Shown piece by piece: positions 22,141 to 34,690 of a stretch of 64,000 nucleotides of DNA. A model generated the notes under the pieces. That model was not told where the DNA came from. It saw only the letters and a list, made by a program, of their open reading frames with translations, and searched no databases. The position numbers were made by a program, and so were the translations under genes. The stretch is from Rostratula benghalensis. Its lineage: Eukaryota > Chordata > Aves > Charadriiformes > Rostratulidae. The stretch is from assembly GCA_013399305.1 (NCBI GenBank), contig VXAI01000166.1:644460-708459 (forward strand). Direction: 5' to 3'. Position 1 is the first letter of the stretch, and the number at the start of each line of letters is the position of its first letter.

Positions 22141-25100
22141 CCTGCAATAGAAAGGCAAGGCAACCAATGTGGTGCATTATAGAACCTTTAGCCGAGTTTC
22201 TCAGACCATATTACACCACAAGTTCATTCAGAAGAGGGAAGAAATTTGACTTTGTATCACAGACATGCAGTTCTTTGTCTCAGTTTAATATCATCCACTT
22301 TCTCAGCTCAGCTGAAGATTATCCAGTTTCTCTCACCTGTCCTACAGTTTCCTTTTCATCAGCCTTGCTTCTCAGCAATTACAAAATGACCTTGCTTATG
22401 GGTCACATTCAGATCTGTGCATAACAACTATGCATCCCTGCCAATTCACTTTAGATACTCAGCATCCTACCAGTCCTTCAAGCAGAAGGAATAGCAAACC
22501 TAGAAAGAGATATTACAGGTACAATCCTGTACTATCTGTATGTGGTTAAGTCATAGACCCTCAGATTGTTGCCATGGTGTCTCGTGACTTGCATTAACTT
22601 GCATTCAAAAAGAAAAAGAAAGCAAATGCTAGATTCAGCAGAAGTTCTCTGTAGCTCTTGGATTAATTAATACCACCTTAATAAATCACTCTTTCAGCAT
22701 CCTACAAAACCTTAGAAAAAGGAGAAAGGCTTGTAAGAATTTGGTTTTGTAATAAAGGTCACTTAAGGGTTCGTTGCTGTTTTATACATCACTTGATGCA
22801 GCATCACACTGGAAGACAGAGAACGGTTTTCTAGTCCTATTGCAGATACCCTCTGTGATCCCGGGTCAGCCAGATAACCCCTTCGCACTTCACATCCAAA
22901 CCACAAATTGCTATTTTGAGCCCTTTCTAGGAGCACAAATAAACCACATTTCACACATTGCTCAATCTCCTCTTTCATCTTATGTTAAAAGCCTACTCTG
23001 TCAAAAACCAAAAACACTTCAGGAGGTTCTGAACAACCTGCAAAACAAAATTTATTGATTCATTGAAGCCAACAAGCATTTAATGTTTACATTAAACAGT
23101 CGTGATCTTCCTCCAGTAACTGTAACAGGAATAGCTAAACTCTCTAAGTGTCCTTGTTTGTGGACCAAAAACTGAAAACCAAAACCAGTCAGCAAACCTT
23201 CATTCATAGTCACAGCACAAACCTGATCAATTAAGAAACACAGGGAGAAACTACTTCAGGTGTTTAAATCAAAAGATGCAGATAAAAGAAATTCTACTTA
23301 CTAAAGAGAGGATGCAATTTTCATTGCACAGAGCTGAGAGCTCCCAGCCATAAACTCCCCTAAGTTCTGCCATGGAGAGGCCAGCACACAGGAGGGGTGT
23401 GAGCACCCAGGTGCCCAGGGAACTATGATTGGAAATTGCAGCTGTGTGAAGCAAAGCCAGCTTAATTAGAAGCAAATAGACCTAGGAACATTAAAGAGGT
23501 AAGAAACTAGAATTTTGTGCTTAACTTTGTTTTATTCCCTGTTAGAGCACCTTCTAACAACAGATATTCCTACTTCATCAAGTGGTCTGACTCACAGTTG
23601 TGACTCCAGCTACCCACAACAATATTGTTCATGTGCTCTCCAGAAGTGTGTATAGTCCAAAGCTACAATTTAGTAAATGTGTATCCATCTAATTTAACCT
23701 TACACATAATCTTATTCACAACAGTGTATGAGTAAAGTTAAGCAACCATGAGAGTCCAAGACCAAGGTTACACTTGCCTGAACTGCCCAGCCCAAGCTGA
23801 GGCAGCAGAGGACTACACCTCCCACAGTCAACCAGCTTGCGCTCTGCCCTTTTTTAATTATTCCTAGTAGTCTGGCCTGCACTTTAACCCAGACACTTTC
23901 CCCTAAATCCAGTATGTCAATCTTGCCAAGTTTAATCATGACAAAAAATATAAAGGCTCCCTCAGCCCATGCAGCATTGGATGTTCTTTAATATGCCTTG
24001 AAAGCCTGGAAAGGAATATGGGGGTAGCTTAGGGAGCAAACATACCTTGGGAACGTGAAGGATGACCATCAAGGTAATTTATTCTCTGAAAGAGGATCTG
24101 GATGGCAGAAAGAGGAAAGTTCATAAATATTATATTCTAGAACTGCTCAGAACGTACCGTTTTCTAGCTGAAATAGTAATTCCCCAATATCTTCACTTTT
24201 GTATATGTAGCACAAGTTCTGTACAGAATTCAAAATAACTTTCTTGTTGTAGAAACAGACTAGAAACACATAGATCAACTTCTCTTGTTAAGCCTTCCAA
24301 GTAAAACCACATGCAGATTTTAGTTTGTGTGCATGTCCTTGAGTCATTCCAAGGGGAAAAAATATTACGGGGTAAAGGGAAACTTAAAAACATGCTTCCA
24401 GCTGTATAACTCACAGAAATTATCAACTCAAATGAACTGACCATGTCATAGACTGACCCTCAAGAGGTGCTTAGTCACACTGCTGAAGGAAATGAAATGG
24501 AAAATACAGTAGGGTTAGAAGACACCCAAAGAAAAATAAGAACAGAACTGTATTTTGAAAGATGGTGTGTCAAGAAGCAGATGAAGGCACACTGTGCTTC
24601 ACAAAGACATGCTTTTCTTGAACTGCTTACAGATTGATTTAGGCAAATATCCACAAAAGTCAAGACACCAGAGTCCATTTAGACTTAAAGTTTGACCTTG
24701 TCTAGTTTGTCTGCCCAGAAGTATACAGGGAGAAGTGATCAGCAAGAACAATATTTAACAGCAAGCTTTGAGTGAGGAATATCCTCAATTAATACATTAT
24801 TCTCTGAGAAATAGCTTCACCACAGAAGTCAGAACAATTTGTCCTGAAATCTCCAGGACATTTCATTTTGAAACTGACGTTTTGATTTAAATTTTTAAAA
24901 TGAGAAAAAAAAAATATTTAAAGGTGTAAAATAATACTGACAGGATAAGGAAATATCTAGCAGCTGGTTAAACAGACATTTCATTCATGAGAACTGAGAC
25001 TGAGATGAGATCAGGATCTCCAGGATCTGTCTTCAAGTGTAGCACTCTAGTACTGCCCCAGGACCAGACAGGGACTGTAGCTTCAAGGCTTGGAGACATC

Positions 25101-28100
25101 ACAGTCACCTTTTCAGAGTGTCTTCATCTTGCCACCAGGACACCATTCTGGGGAGTGCTGATGACCTTGCACAGAGCCTGTTAGTCCCTCAGTTGGGCTC
25201 TGGAGGCCATGCAGGTGGGTGCTCTTGGGAAGCTGGCAGAGGATCCACTCTCACTGGGAAGCGGCCTTCCTGGCTGCACCAATGCCACAGACTGCTGCTG
25301 TAAAGGAAAACAAACCAGTGTCACTTAATTTGTAAAGACAGACACATATTTTTCATGCCATCTTCAGCACAGGTCGTGCTGCTGATGTCCATACCACGCA
25401 CTGCAGGGATAAAGACAGCCACAGCTCCTGAGGGGTTCTGTCTCTGAATTGCTGGCAGAGGAGGGACACACACCAGAGTGTTTTCTGACATGTCACAGCA
25501 CCAGAGAAATTCACTCTTCAAACCGATATCTCCCTGCTGAAGATCAGGAGAGCTTAACCAAGCTATAGGTAGTATATGGGTGCCATCCATGTACAGCACC
25601 TATATTAAGATCAAAGCAGGCTAGGGAGAGGAAGGACAGGAGTGCTGTCTGAAGCCAGGGATCCTGTACTACAGGTATAAGACAAGCTGGAGCAAGAACC
25701 ATCAGGGAGGAGTCAGGGTTCAAAGCACCACCCAACAGCCCCAAGCAGCTGGTGGGGTTCTGGTCAGCCACTGGCAGGCAGCTGGCCAAGCTCACAGGCC
25801 AGTCCTTGCCTTCAGGAAGAGTGGCCATGGTCAGGCAGTTATATCCACTTTCCTCACCATGGTCAAATGGGGCCTGACACCTCGTCACAGATACCAACAC
25901 ACTGACACACTGTCCTGAGAGAGCAGAGGTTTAAGGGGAAAAAAACAAGTGGGTAAAGAGCAAGTACACACACATGAGGCTGGCTGGTCTGAAGGAAGCT
26001 GTGGGCATGGGATGGAGGAGTGCCTCATCGCAAGCCCTGAAAGAGCAAGAGAGGTTCTTGCCTCTTGCTCCCCACTCCCTGGACACAAAGGTTGAGGGGG
26101 ACACAGGATGCCTGAACACTACTACCTGGCTGCCAATACATACATCACTGAGCTTCAGAGTGTGCATTGCCAGAACACTCCACAGGGGAATATGTAGGCA
26201 ACCACTAACACGAAAAGGGGGATTAAACAAGCTGGAATAATAACTGATAAGGAAATGGGACACTGTTGCAAGTAAGGAGTATAACATGATAAAAGAGGAA
26301 AGGGAAGCATTTGTAGCACAGGGAGGCCTGCAAAGCACAGGATAAAAGCAAGCAAACCAGACTTAACGCAATTGCAGAGACATGAAAGTGACAGTTTGGG
26401 CACAAATTTGCAGAGGGACTTCTGCAGGGTGGATCCAGAGAGATGTCTGCAATTAAATTCCCTCAAAATAGTGCAAGGGGGGCATGGGGAAGGCACTAAG
26501 CTAGCAAGCAGGAAATGCAGAAGAGAGAATGTCTCTCAAATAATCTTTCCCAGACTGAGAGCCATGAGAGCTATAAGAGTTCTAAGTCACCTAGGTGTGA
26601 GACTCAGATTATCACAAGCTCTGAACAGCTTCCTGCACTGAAGTGCCTATGATCTGTAGTTGACCAATTAATTTATATTTTTTCTTTTAAAACATGTCTT
26701 ATATGATGGGCTGGTGGTTCTTACATTTCTTGAGGTTGTGGGAAACCAAAGTTACAGGCCTCCTGTGGTTCAAACCTGCTCCCTAGCAAGTACTTCAATG
26801 GCTAAATTGCAATCAGGCACTTCCCTCCCTTGACATCCTTTCCTTGCAGCGCAACAGACTTATGCTTGCACCTGTTTCTTCTCCTGCTCTAGCCATGCCC
26901 TCTCTAAAGGGTGACCCAAGATGAGAAGTAGGGTTGAAGAACAACTCCACTCCCTCTTTCTTTTCTTGTGGAGAAAGTATGCTTCTGGGCAATGTGAAAT
27001 TAAGCCCCTTAGACTAAGCAGGAGCACACCAGGCCTCAGGGTTAATGTCCTACTCCTTCAGCTGTTATGCAGAGGACAGGCACATTTCAGTTGTGGACTT
27101 TTTTGGCTCACGCTCAAGCGTAGTTGCTTGACTTCCTAACCCCAATATAACTTGTTCCTTGTTCTTGGTGTAAAACAAGAAGAAAGAGAGAAAAGACTTT
27201 TCAGACTTTTCAGAGAAATCACTGGAACAGCAAGGCAGATGACAAGTACTGATGGGACGGAAAAAGGCACCAGAAAAACAGTTTCTGTAACCAATGGGGA
27301 GGTCCAAAGGTGTAGTGGATAGAGAGCATTGATGAAAAAAAAAGATAGATGCTACATACAACTTATAAGAAAGAATCAACAGAATTTCACAACATTGTTC
27401 ACTTTACTAATTTTAAATAGATATTGTTCCATTTTCATGGTAGATCAGTCAGTCTTTGCCAAACCTCTGCTTCTAATGGGGCTGTCTAACTGTTGGGTCA
27501 GTTGTTTACTCAGATATTTGGGTTACCGAGAGCCAGTGGAGAGATCTGGAAATCACCCTTTTCACATTTAAAGAAGAAATACAAAAGCTGATGTTGATTT
27601 CTTCACATTCTGACAGCACATTCTTATACCCAGCTTGATATGTTGAACACTCTCAGCATGATTCAGCCAGAAAAATAGCAATTTAACATACAAGGGCATG
27701 TTGGAGCAGGCAGAAACATTTCAGGGAAACATAGATTCAGCCAGAGGATTTAAATATCAACATACAGAAAATTACCTGACTGTCCGGATGAAAAGTACTT
27801 TTACAGGCTGGGATAGTCAAAAGGAGTCAAAGGGAGGTAGGCACACAAATCTCAACTAAACTTTTTCAAAGCTCTTTTAAAACCCCATCCTGAATATGAC
27901 TCTCAGGCTAACGGGTCTGATACAAGCACGCGTATGTGAGTGTAGTTGCTGGATGTCATTCTAGCAAGTGATCTCACCATCCTAACTGTTGTGATAGACA
28001 GCAACAGAGCGGAGGCACGTGAACCTTTTTTTGCCTAAAGCATGCTTGTTCCACCCCTATGAAAATATCCTCTGAGTATCTGAGTTTCCAGCTGCAGGAG

Positions 28101-29079
28101 CTGTACTTAACTCCCACAAACAAAGGCTTGTTATTGACCTTAAAACAAACAGAATGCTCCAGTTGGTTCCAAGCCAGCAGACACACTTCTTCACCTACTG
28201 CTTTTCAGTAAAGTCCATCCGACTTGCACTAAACTGGAATTTCAGCTCAGTTGTCTTTCTGACGCTCTAAAGTCAAGCAGGTTTTTACTGGGCACTTACA
28301 GACACTCCCAGGGCCCCTGCCCAACTTTACCTGGGTGGCACTGCTGGTGTCCTCAGCAACACTCTCTGGGCAGGCTTAGATAAGTTGCAAGTTTTTGCTC
28401 ACCTGGCTCAACCACTTCACCCTGTTTCTTTGTTCATGACTTTAAGACCTTTTCTCTACTTGAAACATATACCTATAAAACAATCGTGTACATGAGATGG
28501 AGCTTAGACCAGTGCCCAAAATAGAGTTATAACAGGAAAACCTTTTTTTTTTTTTACAAATTAAACTATGTTTACCAGCATAGCTACAACAACCCAAGAA
28601 CTGTACCCCACAACCAGCATAATTCAGCAAACATTTCAGTGTTGATCAGGTCAATTGTGAGCCCAAGCTGTGAAGTCCAAAGAAATATCTATACAATAAT
28701 TTGTCCCATTTACATTGACAAAGTCTTGCATCCTGTAGGAGAGTATCTTACAGAGCTTGCAAGGCCACTACTGAGTTGACTGATGAGTTTTAATTGAAAA
28801 AATTAATCTCTATTCCTTTCCATTCTGTCCTAACATTACATAATGTTCTGCATTGAACATGGAATATTTTCCAAGTCATACTTCCAAATTACAATTACCA
28901 ATGTCTTCTGAATTCTTAGAGATCCATAAATATTTTAAGAAGTTTAGAACAGTTGGGGATGGAGAGGAGGAGAGTATTTTTGTGTGAGCACTCAGGACAT
29001 TTATAGAGAAAGGAAGATGAACAGATGCTCCTACGAGTCCTTAGAGACAGTCATACTCCACAGATACTTATTACCTTAT

Positions 29080-29220
29080 TTTATATTTATTACAATGGCA
29101 TCTTAAATCTTCAAAAAGAGCCTGGTAAAATTTTACAAATGACAAACTGAGTCAGAGGAGCCAGAGACACATAGGAAGTCTGCAGCTAATCAGAGAGATA
29201 AACAGCGTCCCTGCAGTCTG
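29080..29220 (-). mobile_element. probable MIR-type SINE remnant
   Basis: The stretch TTTTACAAATGACAAACTGA (about 29132-29151), followed by GTCAGAGGAGCCAGAGACAC and AGGAAGTCTGCAGCTAATCA, resembles the reverse complement of the MIR core (CAGATGAGGAAACTGAGGC, then CACACAGCAAGT). The similarity is old and imperfect. Boundaries are approximate and the call rests on memory of the MIR consensus only. Confidence 0.45.
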
Positions 29221-31217
29221 GATGTCAAGTCTGCTGGGCAATATTGTTTTCTAATGCAATCAGCATTTTCCTGTTGTCCTCTATTTGCCAGTATATTGCC
29301 TCAGTGTGGCACAAAAAGCAAACAAGGTACACTGCCCATTGTGTTGCACATTTAGACTAGTATTTTCCTGGTTTTGCTTTGCATCACCAGACTCCTTTGC
29401 AATAGATCCATTGAAAATATGAGTATTCAGAGGGTTTAATAGGAAATCTCTAATAACCCACTTCTTGTGGCTCTATTTTTGATTCATTAGTGATGAGCAG
29501 AGCTCTAGGTCTTGACTTGGTTCTTTTGTGGTATCTATTCTTCTTTCCTCTAAGATTTTATAAATTTGCTGTTGTCTTATTACAGGTTATTTTGACCAGA
29601 CTCATAATAATTGTTTGAACATCTGATTTTTTTTATCTGCCACCAGGAGGTGCAAATGATCTTCTCACCAGCACTACTTTGTCCTTCATTGTAATCACGA
29701 GCCATATTCTGAGGCAGAAATACCTTGTTTTATTAGTCTTTTACTAGTATTTTTCCTTATTGCTACTCCTTCATCCTTTCTACATGCTGGTCATGAGGGC
29801 TTTCAAAGCCCTTACCAAAGGTGATGCTTTCTCTGGGAGTCAGCTCTGTGTTGCTGTTGCTGCTGGCAGAAATACTTGGTAGTGCTTACACCTTGGAAAA
29901 CTGCACGTTAAATGTCACGGTGTTACTGCAGCTGAATTCCATGGGTGCTTTGTTATCAGCCTGTAACACCTTGGCCAAATCTGGATGAGAGCTGGATAAT
30001 CTGGAAATCTGGATGAGATTACAAACCACACAGTGAAAGCCAAGGACCCACTGAATGCCTACGACCTACTTCTTCAAAGACCTAACAGGGAGGGTGGGTT
30101 ACAGCTCTGGAATGAGAAGCAGGCAAAAGGAAAAAGAAAAGAGAGTCCTGTCCTTCCCACCCCGTGCAGAGGTGAAAACATTATAGATGGGTGGGGTTTC
30201 TGTCCCATGCATGTTCAAACCCAAATGTAAATTTAGCCCTCGTGAGAACTGGCATCTGAACTGAACCCAAATCTAAGAGGAGGCATTTCTTCCATGCGGG
30301 AGCAGCCAAGTCTGTAAGTTGTAATCACAGGGTGATGGCAGGCTCTCAAGATTAAGTGGTCTCACTGGACTTTTAGTGAAGATAGCAAAGTTTTTATCAG
30401 ATTTAGCTAGTTTACACGCTGCTGAATCTAAGAGCAGCAGCTCAGACCTGAATCTGGGAAGCTCCCTAACACTAAAAGGTTCCCAAAACATTTTTGCTCT
30501 ACCCTTCACACACAAATATGCTGTCAATGGACAGCATGATGACATTACAGGATGACTGCAATGCCAAGTGTGCATGACACTCAGCACGACTGAAACAGCC
30601 ATTTCCAATATCATCAGGAAATGCAGTATCCACAGTACCAACCTGTGTCCCATCCCATCTGAGCAGCCTCACTTCTAACCTCCTCTACCCTTTCTGTCCA
30701 TGAAAATGGGCAGGGTTACTGGATAGCCCCCCTGCTCTAGGAGTAAAGTAGCCATCAGAAACAGACCACATATCTCTCCATAAACCAGAGAGCAACATAC
30801 CTTGCAGAGCTGCTGTGCTTATGCTCCTTACAAGAGGGGGCACCAGGAGGAGGCCCAAGGTCTCAGGGTCTTGCAAATCACACACACCAGTCTCTCAGGT
30901 CATCCTGGCCTCCTCAAGAGACCAGATCAGATGCAGAGTGCTCTACTGGACAATGCCCTTCCCATATACAAACCTCACAACTCTGTTAAACTGTTTTCAA
31001 GAGCTTATTAAGCAATGATATCGTGCTATATTGTGATACGTTCTTTTGTTGGATGATATACATTGGGGTGGCTTTACTGATTTCCACTGGATCAGCCTTT
31101 AACATTTATTAAGCTTGGACTCTGTTAGAGGCAAGTGTGAGTATTCTTGCAATAAAATAGCTGTAAAGCTTTTATAAGTTTCAATCATATTTGCAAATTT
31201 TACAAAAAGTGAGTGTG

Positions 31218-31343
31218 TGGTGAAAGAAAAAATACTAGAGAGATAGTAGAAAAAATACTAGAATACGATATGTATTTCTATGGTGAAAGAAAAAATACTA
31301 GAGAGATAGTAGAAAAAATACTAGAATACGATATGTATTTCTA
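31218..31343. repeat. perfect tandem duplication, 2 x 63 bp
   Basis: Unit 1 is 31218-31280 and unit 2 is 31281-31343, identical base for base (both begin TGGTGAAAGAAAAAATACTA and end GATATGTATTTCTA). Inside each unit the motif AGAAAAAATACTAGA itself occurs twice, so the structure is nested. Identity over the full unit in neutral DNA implies a very recent duplication or a variable-copy minisatellite. Confidence 0.97.
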
Positions 31344-31691
31344 TAGAGAACATAGTCTCTAGAGGCACAGCAATGCAGGGAATGCTGAGAGTTTATTTGC
31401 TTCACACACACCAGTTGACAAGGCCAAGGACAACCTAGAAAACTGCGAACTGGCAAAAAGCTTAATTCCTTCCTCATTAACAGGCAAAAGCACTGGCATC
31501 AAAGCATGCCTCTCATTATCTCTACAGTTATTTTAGCAGTAAATCTTGACTTATCAGGAGGAGAGTATGACTGCATCATTAAAGTATAAAATAATCTAAA
31601 TTCACTTATTTGCAGCCTCTAGCAGACTGTATGTACAAGATTGCGGGGTTTTCTTTTTTTTTCCTAAATGTTTTCTAATTTAAAAAAAAAG

Positions 31692-31748
31692 ATTATTTTG
31701 TGGTGCTACAATTATTTTCTAGTGCTGAGATTATTGTCTAGTGCTCAG
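31692..31748. repeat. imperfect 19-bp repeat, three copies
   Basis: Three consecutive 19-bp units at 31692-31710, 31711-31729 and 31730-31748 share the pattern ATTATTnTnTnGTGCTnAG with a few substitutions. The second and third units are most alike. Confidence 0.85.
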
Positions 31749-31872
31749 CTGTGAACAAACTAAATAGGATCTGAAAAATAGCTAATTAGAAGGGCATGTT
31801 GCAGTTGTGCACCACACAACTCCCTCCTTTTCACCTGAATTTTACAGCCATACCATGAAACATCAAGAACTG

Positions 31873-31873
<1 letters not shown>

Positions 31874-31903
<30 letters not shown>
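31874..31903. repeat. T30 homopolymer
   Basis: Thirty consecutive T bases. Such a run could be the reverse complement of a retroposed poly-A tail, but no target-site duplication or recognised retrocopy was seen to its right. Its length is prone to sequencing error. Confidence 0.93.
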
Positions 31904-34024
31904 CACCTTGTGAGCTATATTCTGCAATTGCTAAAGTAAAGGAGATTTTTCTCACTGACTCTGAAGATAAAGCACATAAGCGCATTGGAGTATTTAATGA
32001 ATATACATGAGTTGCAGAACACAGGAACACTATGAGCATCATTAAGTGGCACAAAAATCATTTAAATGGATGTCCCTTTTTTCCTTCCTCTTGCTTGTTT
32101 AAAGAGCATTGTGGGAGCACCCTAGTCCAAGGGCACAGAAGAAATACAGCAATACAGGAAGGTGATCAGGACACATGCCACTGGCTGACCTGTAGCCAGA
32201 GCAACCATGGTAATGGAAGTGCTACAGCTAAAACATCAGTGACAAATTTACACCTGGTCAGACTTCTGCCCGAGAAAGCATGGAGATAATAATGTCTAAC
32301 AAGAATTATCATGGTCAGTGAGGACAAATACAGCACAAACATATATTATTTCATTTCTGGAAGAGTGAAACAATATCAAGATTCATCCTTCTAATTCTGG
32401 GGTAGATCTGCTCAATTAGCCATTATTTAGCCATGTATTACTGCATGTAATACAGCAGGGACTGATTTTAGCATCCCAAAAGAAACATGAGTTTGTAACA
32501 AAAGCCAAGGATAAGCCTCATCTCAACATAGGAAAAAAGCCTGTGTGGCCATTTTTACTTGCCTAAACCCTAATCCTAAAACAGACTTTTGCCTGTAGCT
32601 GAGCTGAGGAAATATGTCTCATATGCAGAGAACATATGCAATCCTTGCAGCCTTTAAAATAATGGTATACTTGCAAGGGAACCTCTTTTCCAGACCAGGA
32701 ACAAAATAAACCTTCTTAACCCAGTATCCATATCTTCTGGGAGAAGACAGCAAGGACGTGACAGAAGGTTCAACTTGAACCACTTGTAACTGTACAGATA
32801 AAGCTAGAAAATACTTAGAAAAATATTCTGCGGGAAAAAAATTCTAAACATTTAAAGAAGCTGGTGACCACAATGATGGGTGCAGTTTAAAAACCAGAAT
32901 AGAATACAATGGAGTGCATTTGGCTCTTTTCATAACAAACAGCATGTTTCTAATCACCAGCAACAGAGCTAAACATTTCAAACCACAACACCAAAGACAA
33001 TAAAACTGTATATGCTGATGTGTCCTACCCAACAGACTGCATTATTACCTTATGCCCACCTCACCTGTTGTCACACCAACTTCTTTTATTTGTTAACAGC
33101 CCCTTTTGCTTGTTTGCAACTTTTATTTTAAGCACTGTGTTTTCAAAATTACTCAGCAACTCAAAGTTAGATAACTGCTCAGATTTCCTAATGGATTTTG
33201 CTCCCATTAGAGAACTCAATGAAGTAGGCAGTTGTTCTGGAGAGCTTAACACCACACAACTCCCTCTGAAATATCATTTGGGGAAATTCAATTTGAAAAC
33301 TCTGTGCCTAACCAGCTTTCTTAAAGAAGAGGCAGTTTGGCAATTTCACAGTATTCTCATCTTCTCTTCTCTTATATATATAGAGAGGGAGAGAAGAGAG
33401 TGATGAATACCAATGGCTGGCTCTACTGGCCCATCTGTTTCTCTCATTAAGAAAAATAGAGGAGCAGCTGTTAATCTCAGGAGAAGATGAAATATAAAGT
33501 TGCTGCTGTCCGATAGGCTTTTGCACTTTGTCTGCCTGCAAAAGCTATTAATTCTTATAACATTTACATGTGGCAATATTAACAATTTTTGCTTTTAGTA
33601 TGCTATTATAAATAATAGTTATAAATGTGTGGAGTGATCACGCAGGAAATTCTGATAGATGGTTGGCAAAGACTCCTCTAGTTGGGTCTCATTAATGAGG
33701 GCCATAAAAAGAGCAACAAGTGAAAATGAGTCAGATCGTAGATGTTTCAGGGCCTGCCATATTTTCAATGTTCAATACAATGATTTTCCACTAAAGACAG
33801 GGAGGAGACTGCAGATGAGGCCTTTGGAAGTCAGTCACAAATTATTCCTGGCTCTTCCCCAAACTCCCTGTGTGATCTTGTCTCAGCAAGTTTATTCTTC
33901 TCTACCTCAACCCTCTTTCTAGCTGGAAAACGCACCCTAAGCCTCTCTTGGCAAAAAGAAATCCCGCACTTAGGAAGGATTAATCAGCTACACAAATTCA
34001 AAATAGGGAGTGATTAGCCAGGGT

Positions 34025-34690
34025 TAGAACTGTTATTTTTCATAACAGGTCTTGGAGGTTGTAATGGATCACCAGCTGAGCACGAATCAACCATGTAATC
34101 CAGTATGAAAAAAGCAAACACCTTGCTGGGACACAAAGAGGAGCAAAGCCTACAGGTCATGCAGGAGTCCTCCACCAGCTGGTGGTGCCCCAGCTGAAGA
34201 GCAGCATCCCACTTTGGGTGTGTGTCAGGGAAGACAAACCACCAGAAGAATTCTGAGGCAGACAAGAGAGGGAGACCAGAGCCCCAGAGCAGCCGAGACA
34301 CAAGAAGAGCCTCAATTAATTGCTGCCATCTAGCCAAAAAGGAAAGGGAGACTGGGGAAGGGAGGTCCAAAATAACAGTGTTCAAGGCTCCTGTAAGACA
34401 GAACAAATCTCTTTTCCAGTATCTATGGTGGCTGGGAAAAGAAAAAAGAGTTTAAACTGCAATAAGATAAATTTATGTTAAACATGATGGAAAACGTTTT
34501 CTAACAGGAAGAGTAATAAAGCACCAGAATGAATTGCCCTGGGAAGCCATGGAGTGTCCATCCTTGGAGGCCTTCAAGAATGGTTTAAACATCTTTCAGG
34601 ATTAACAGAGTGAGAGTTAATCTTGTCTTGGGGCCACATGATAAACTCTGATCTCTCAAAATCCACTCGGCCTGTGGTTCTGTGATAATA
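34025..34690 (+). mobile_element. ancient CR1 (L3-like) LINE fragment
   Basis: Low but collinear similarity to the ancient amniote CR1 consensus runs through the segment: TGGATCACCAGCTGAGCACG and ATGAAAAAAGCAAACACCTT (RT C-terminal region) near 34060-34125, AGTTTAAACTGCAATAAGAT near 34450, TTTTCTAACAGGAAGAGTAA near 34496, and GGAGGCCTTCAAGAATGGTT with AACATCTTTCAGG near 34565-34600. The end near 34640-34690 resembles the 3' UTR. There are many substitutions and indels and no open frame. It is much older than the avian-type CR1 copies elsewhere in the window. Confidence 0.8.

Larger units (their letters stand above)
18646..34024. other. intergenic DNA, no recognised gene
   Basis: About 15 kb without a supportable gene. 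It holds the A-rich 96-bp duplication at 21.9-22.1 kb, a weak MIR-like remnant at 29080-29220 and the short tandem repeats at 31218-31343 and 31692-31748, plus a T-run at 31874-31903. The stretch at about 25.0-26.6 kb is richer in G and C and has a chain of overlapping minus-strand open frames, but no known protein or repeat was recognised there. Confidence 0.6.

Noticed and set aside
21795..22182. Phe-rich minus frame and Lys-rich plus frame as proteins
   Set aside because: Both are translations of the A-rich tract and the 96-bp duplication.
33354..33401. CTCTTCTCT...AGAGAAGAG inverted repeat around a TATATATATA run
   Set aside because: An imperfect low-complexity purine/pyrimidine mirror of the kind common in such sequence; no flanking element.
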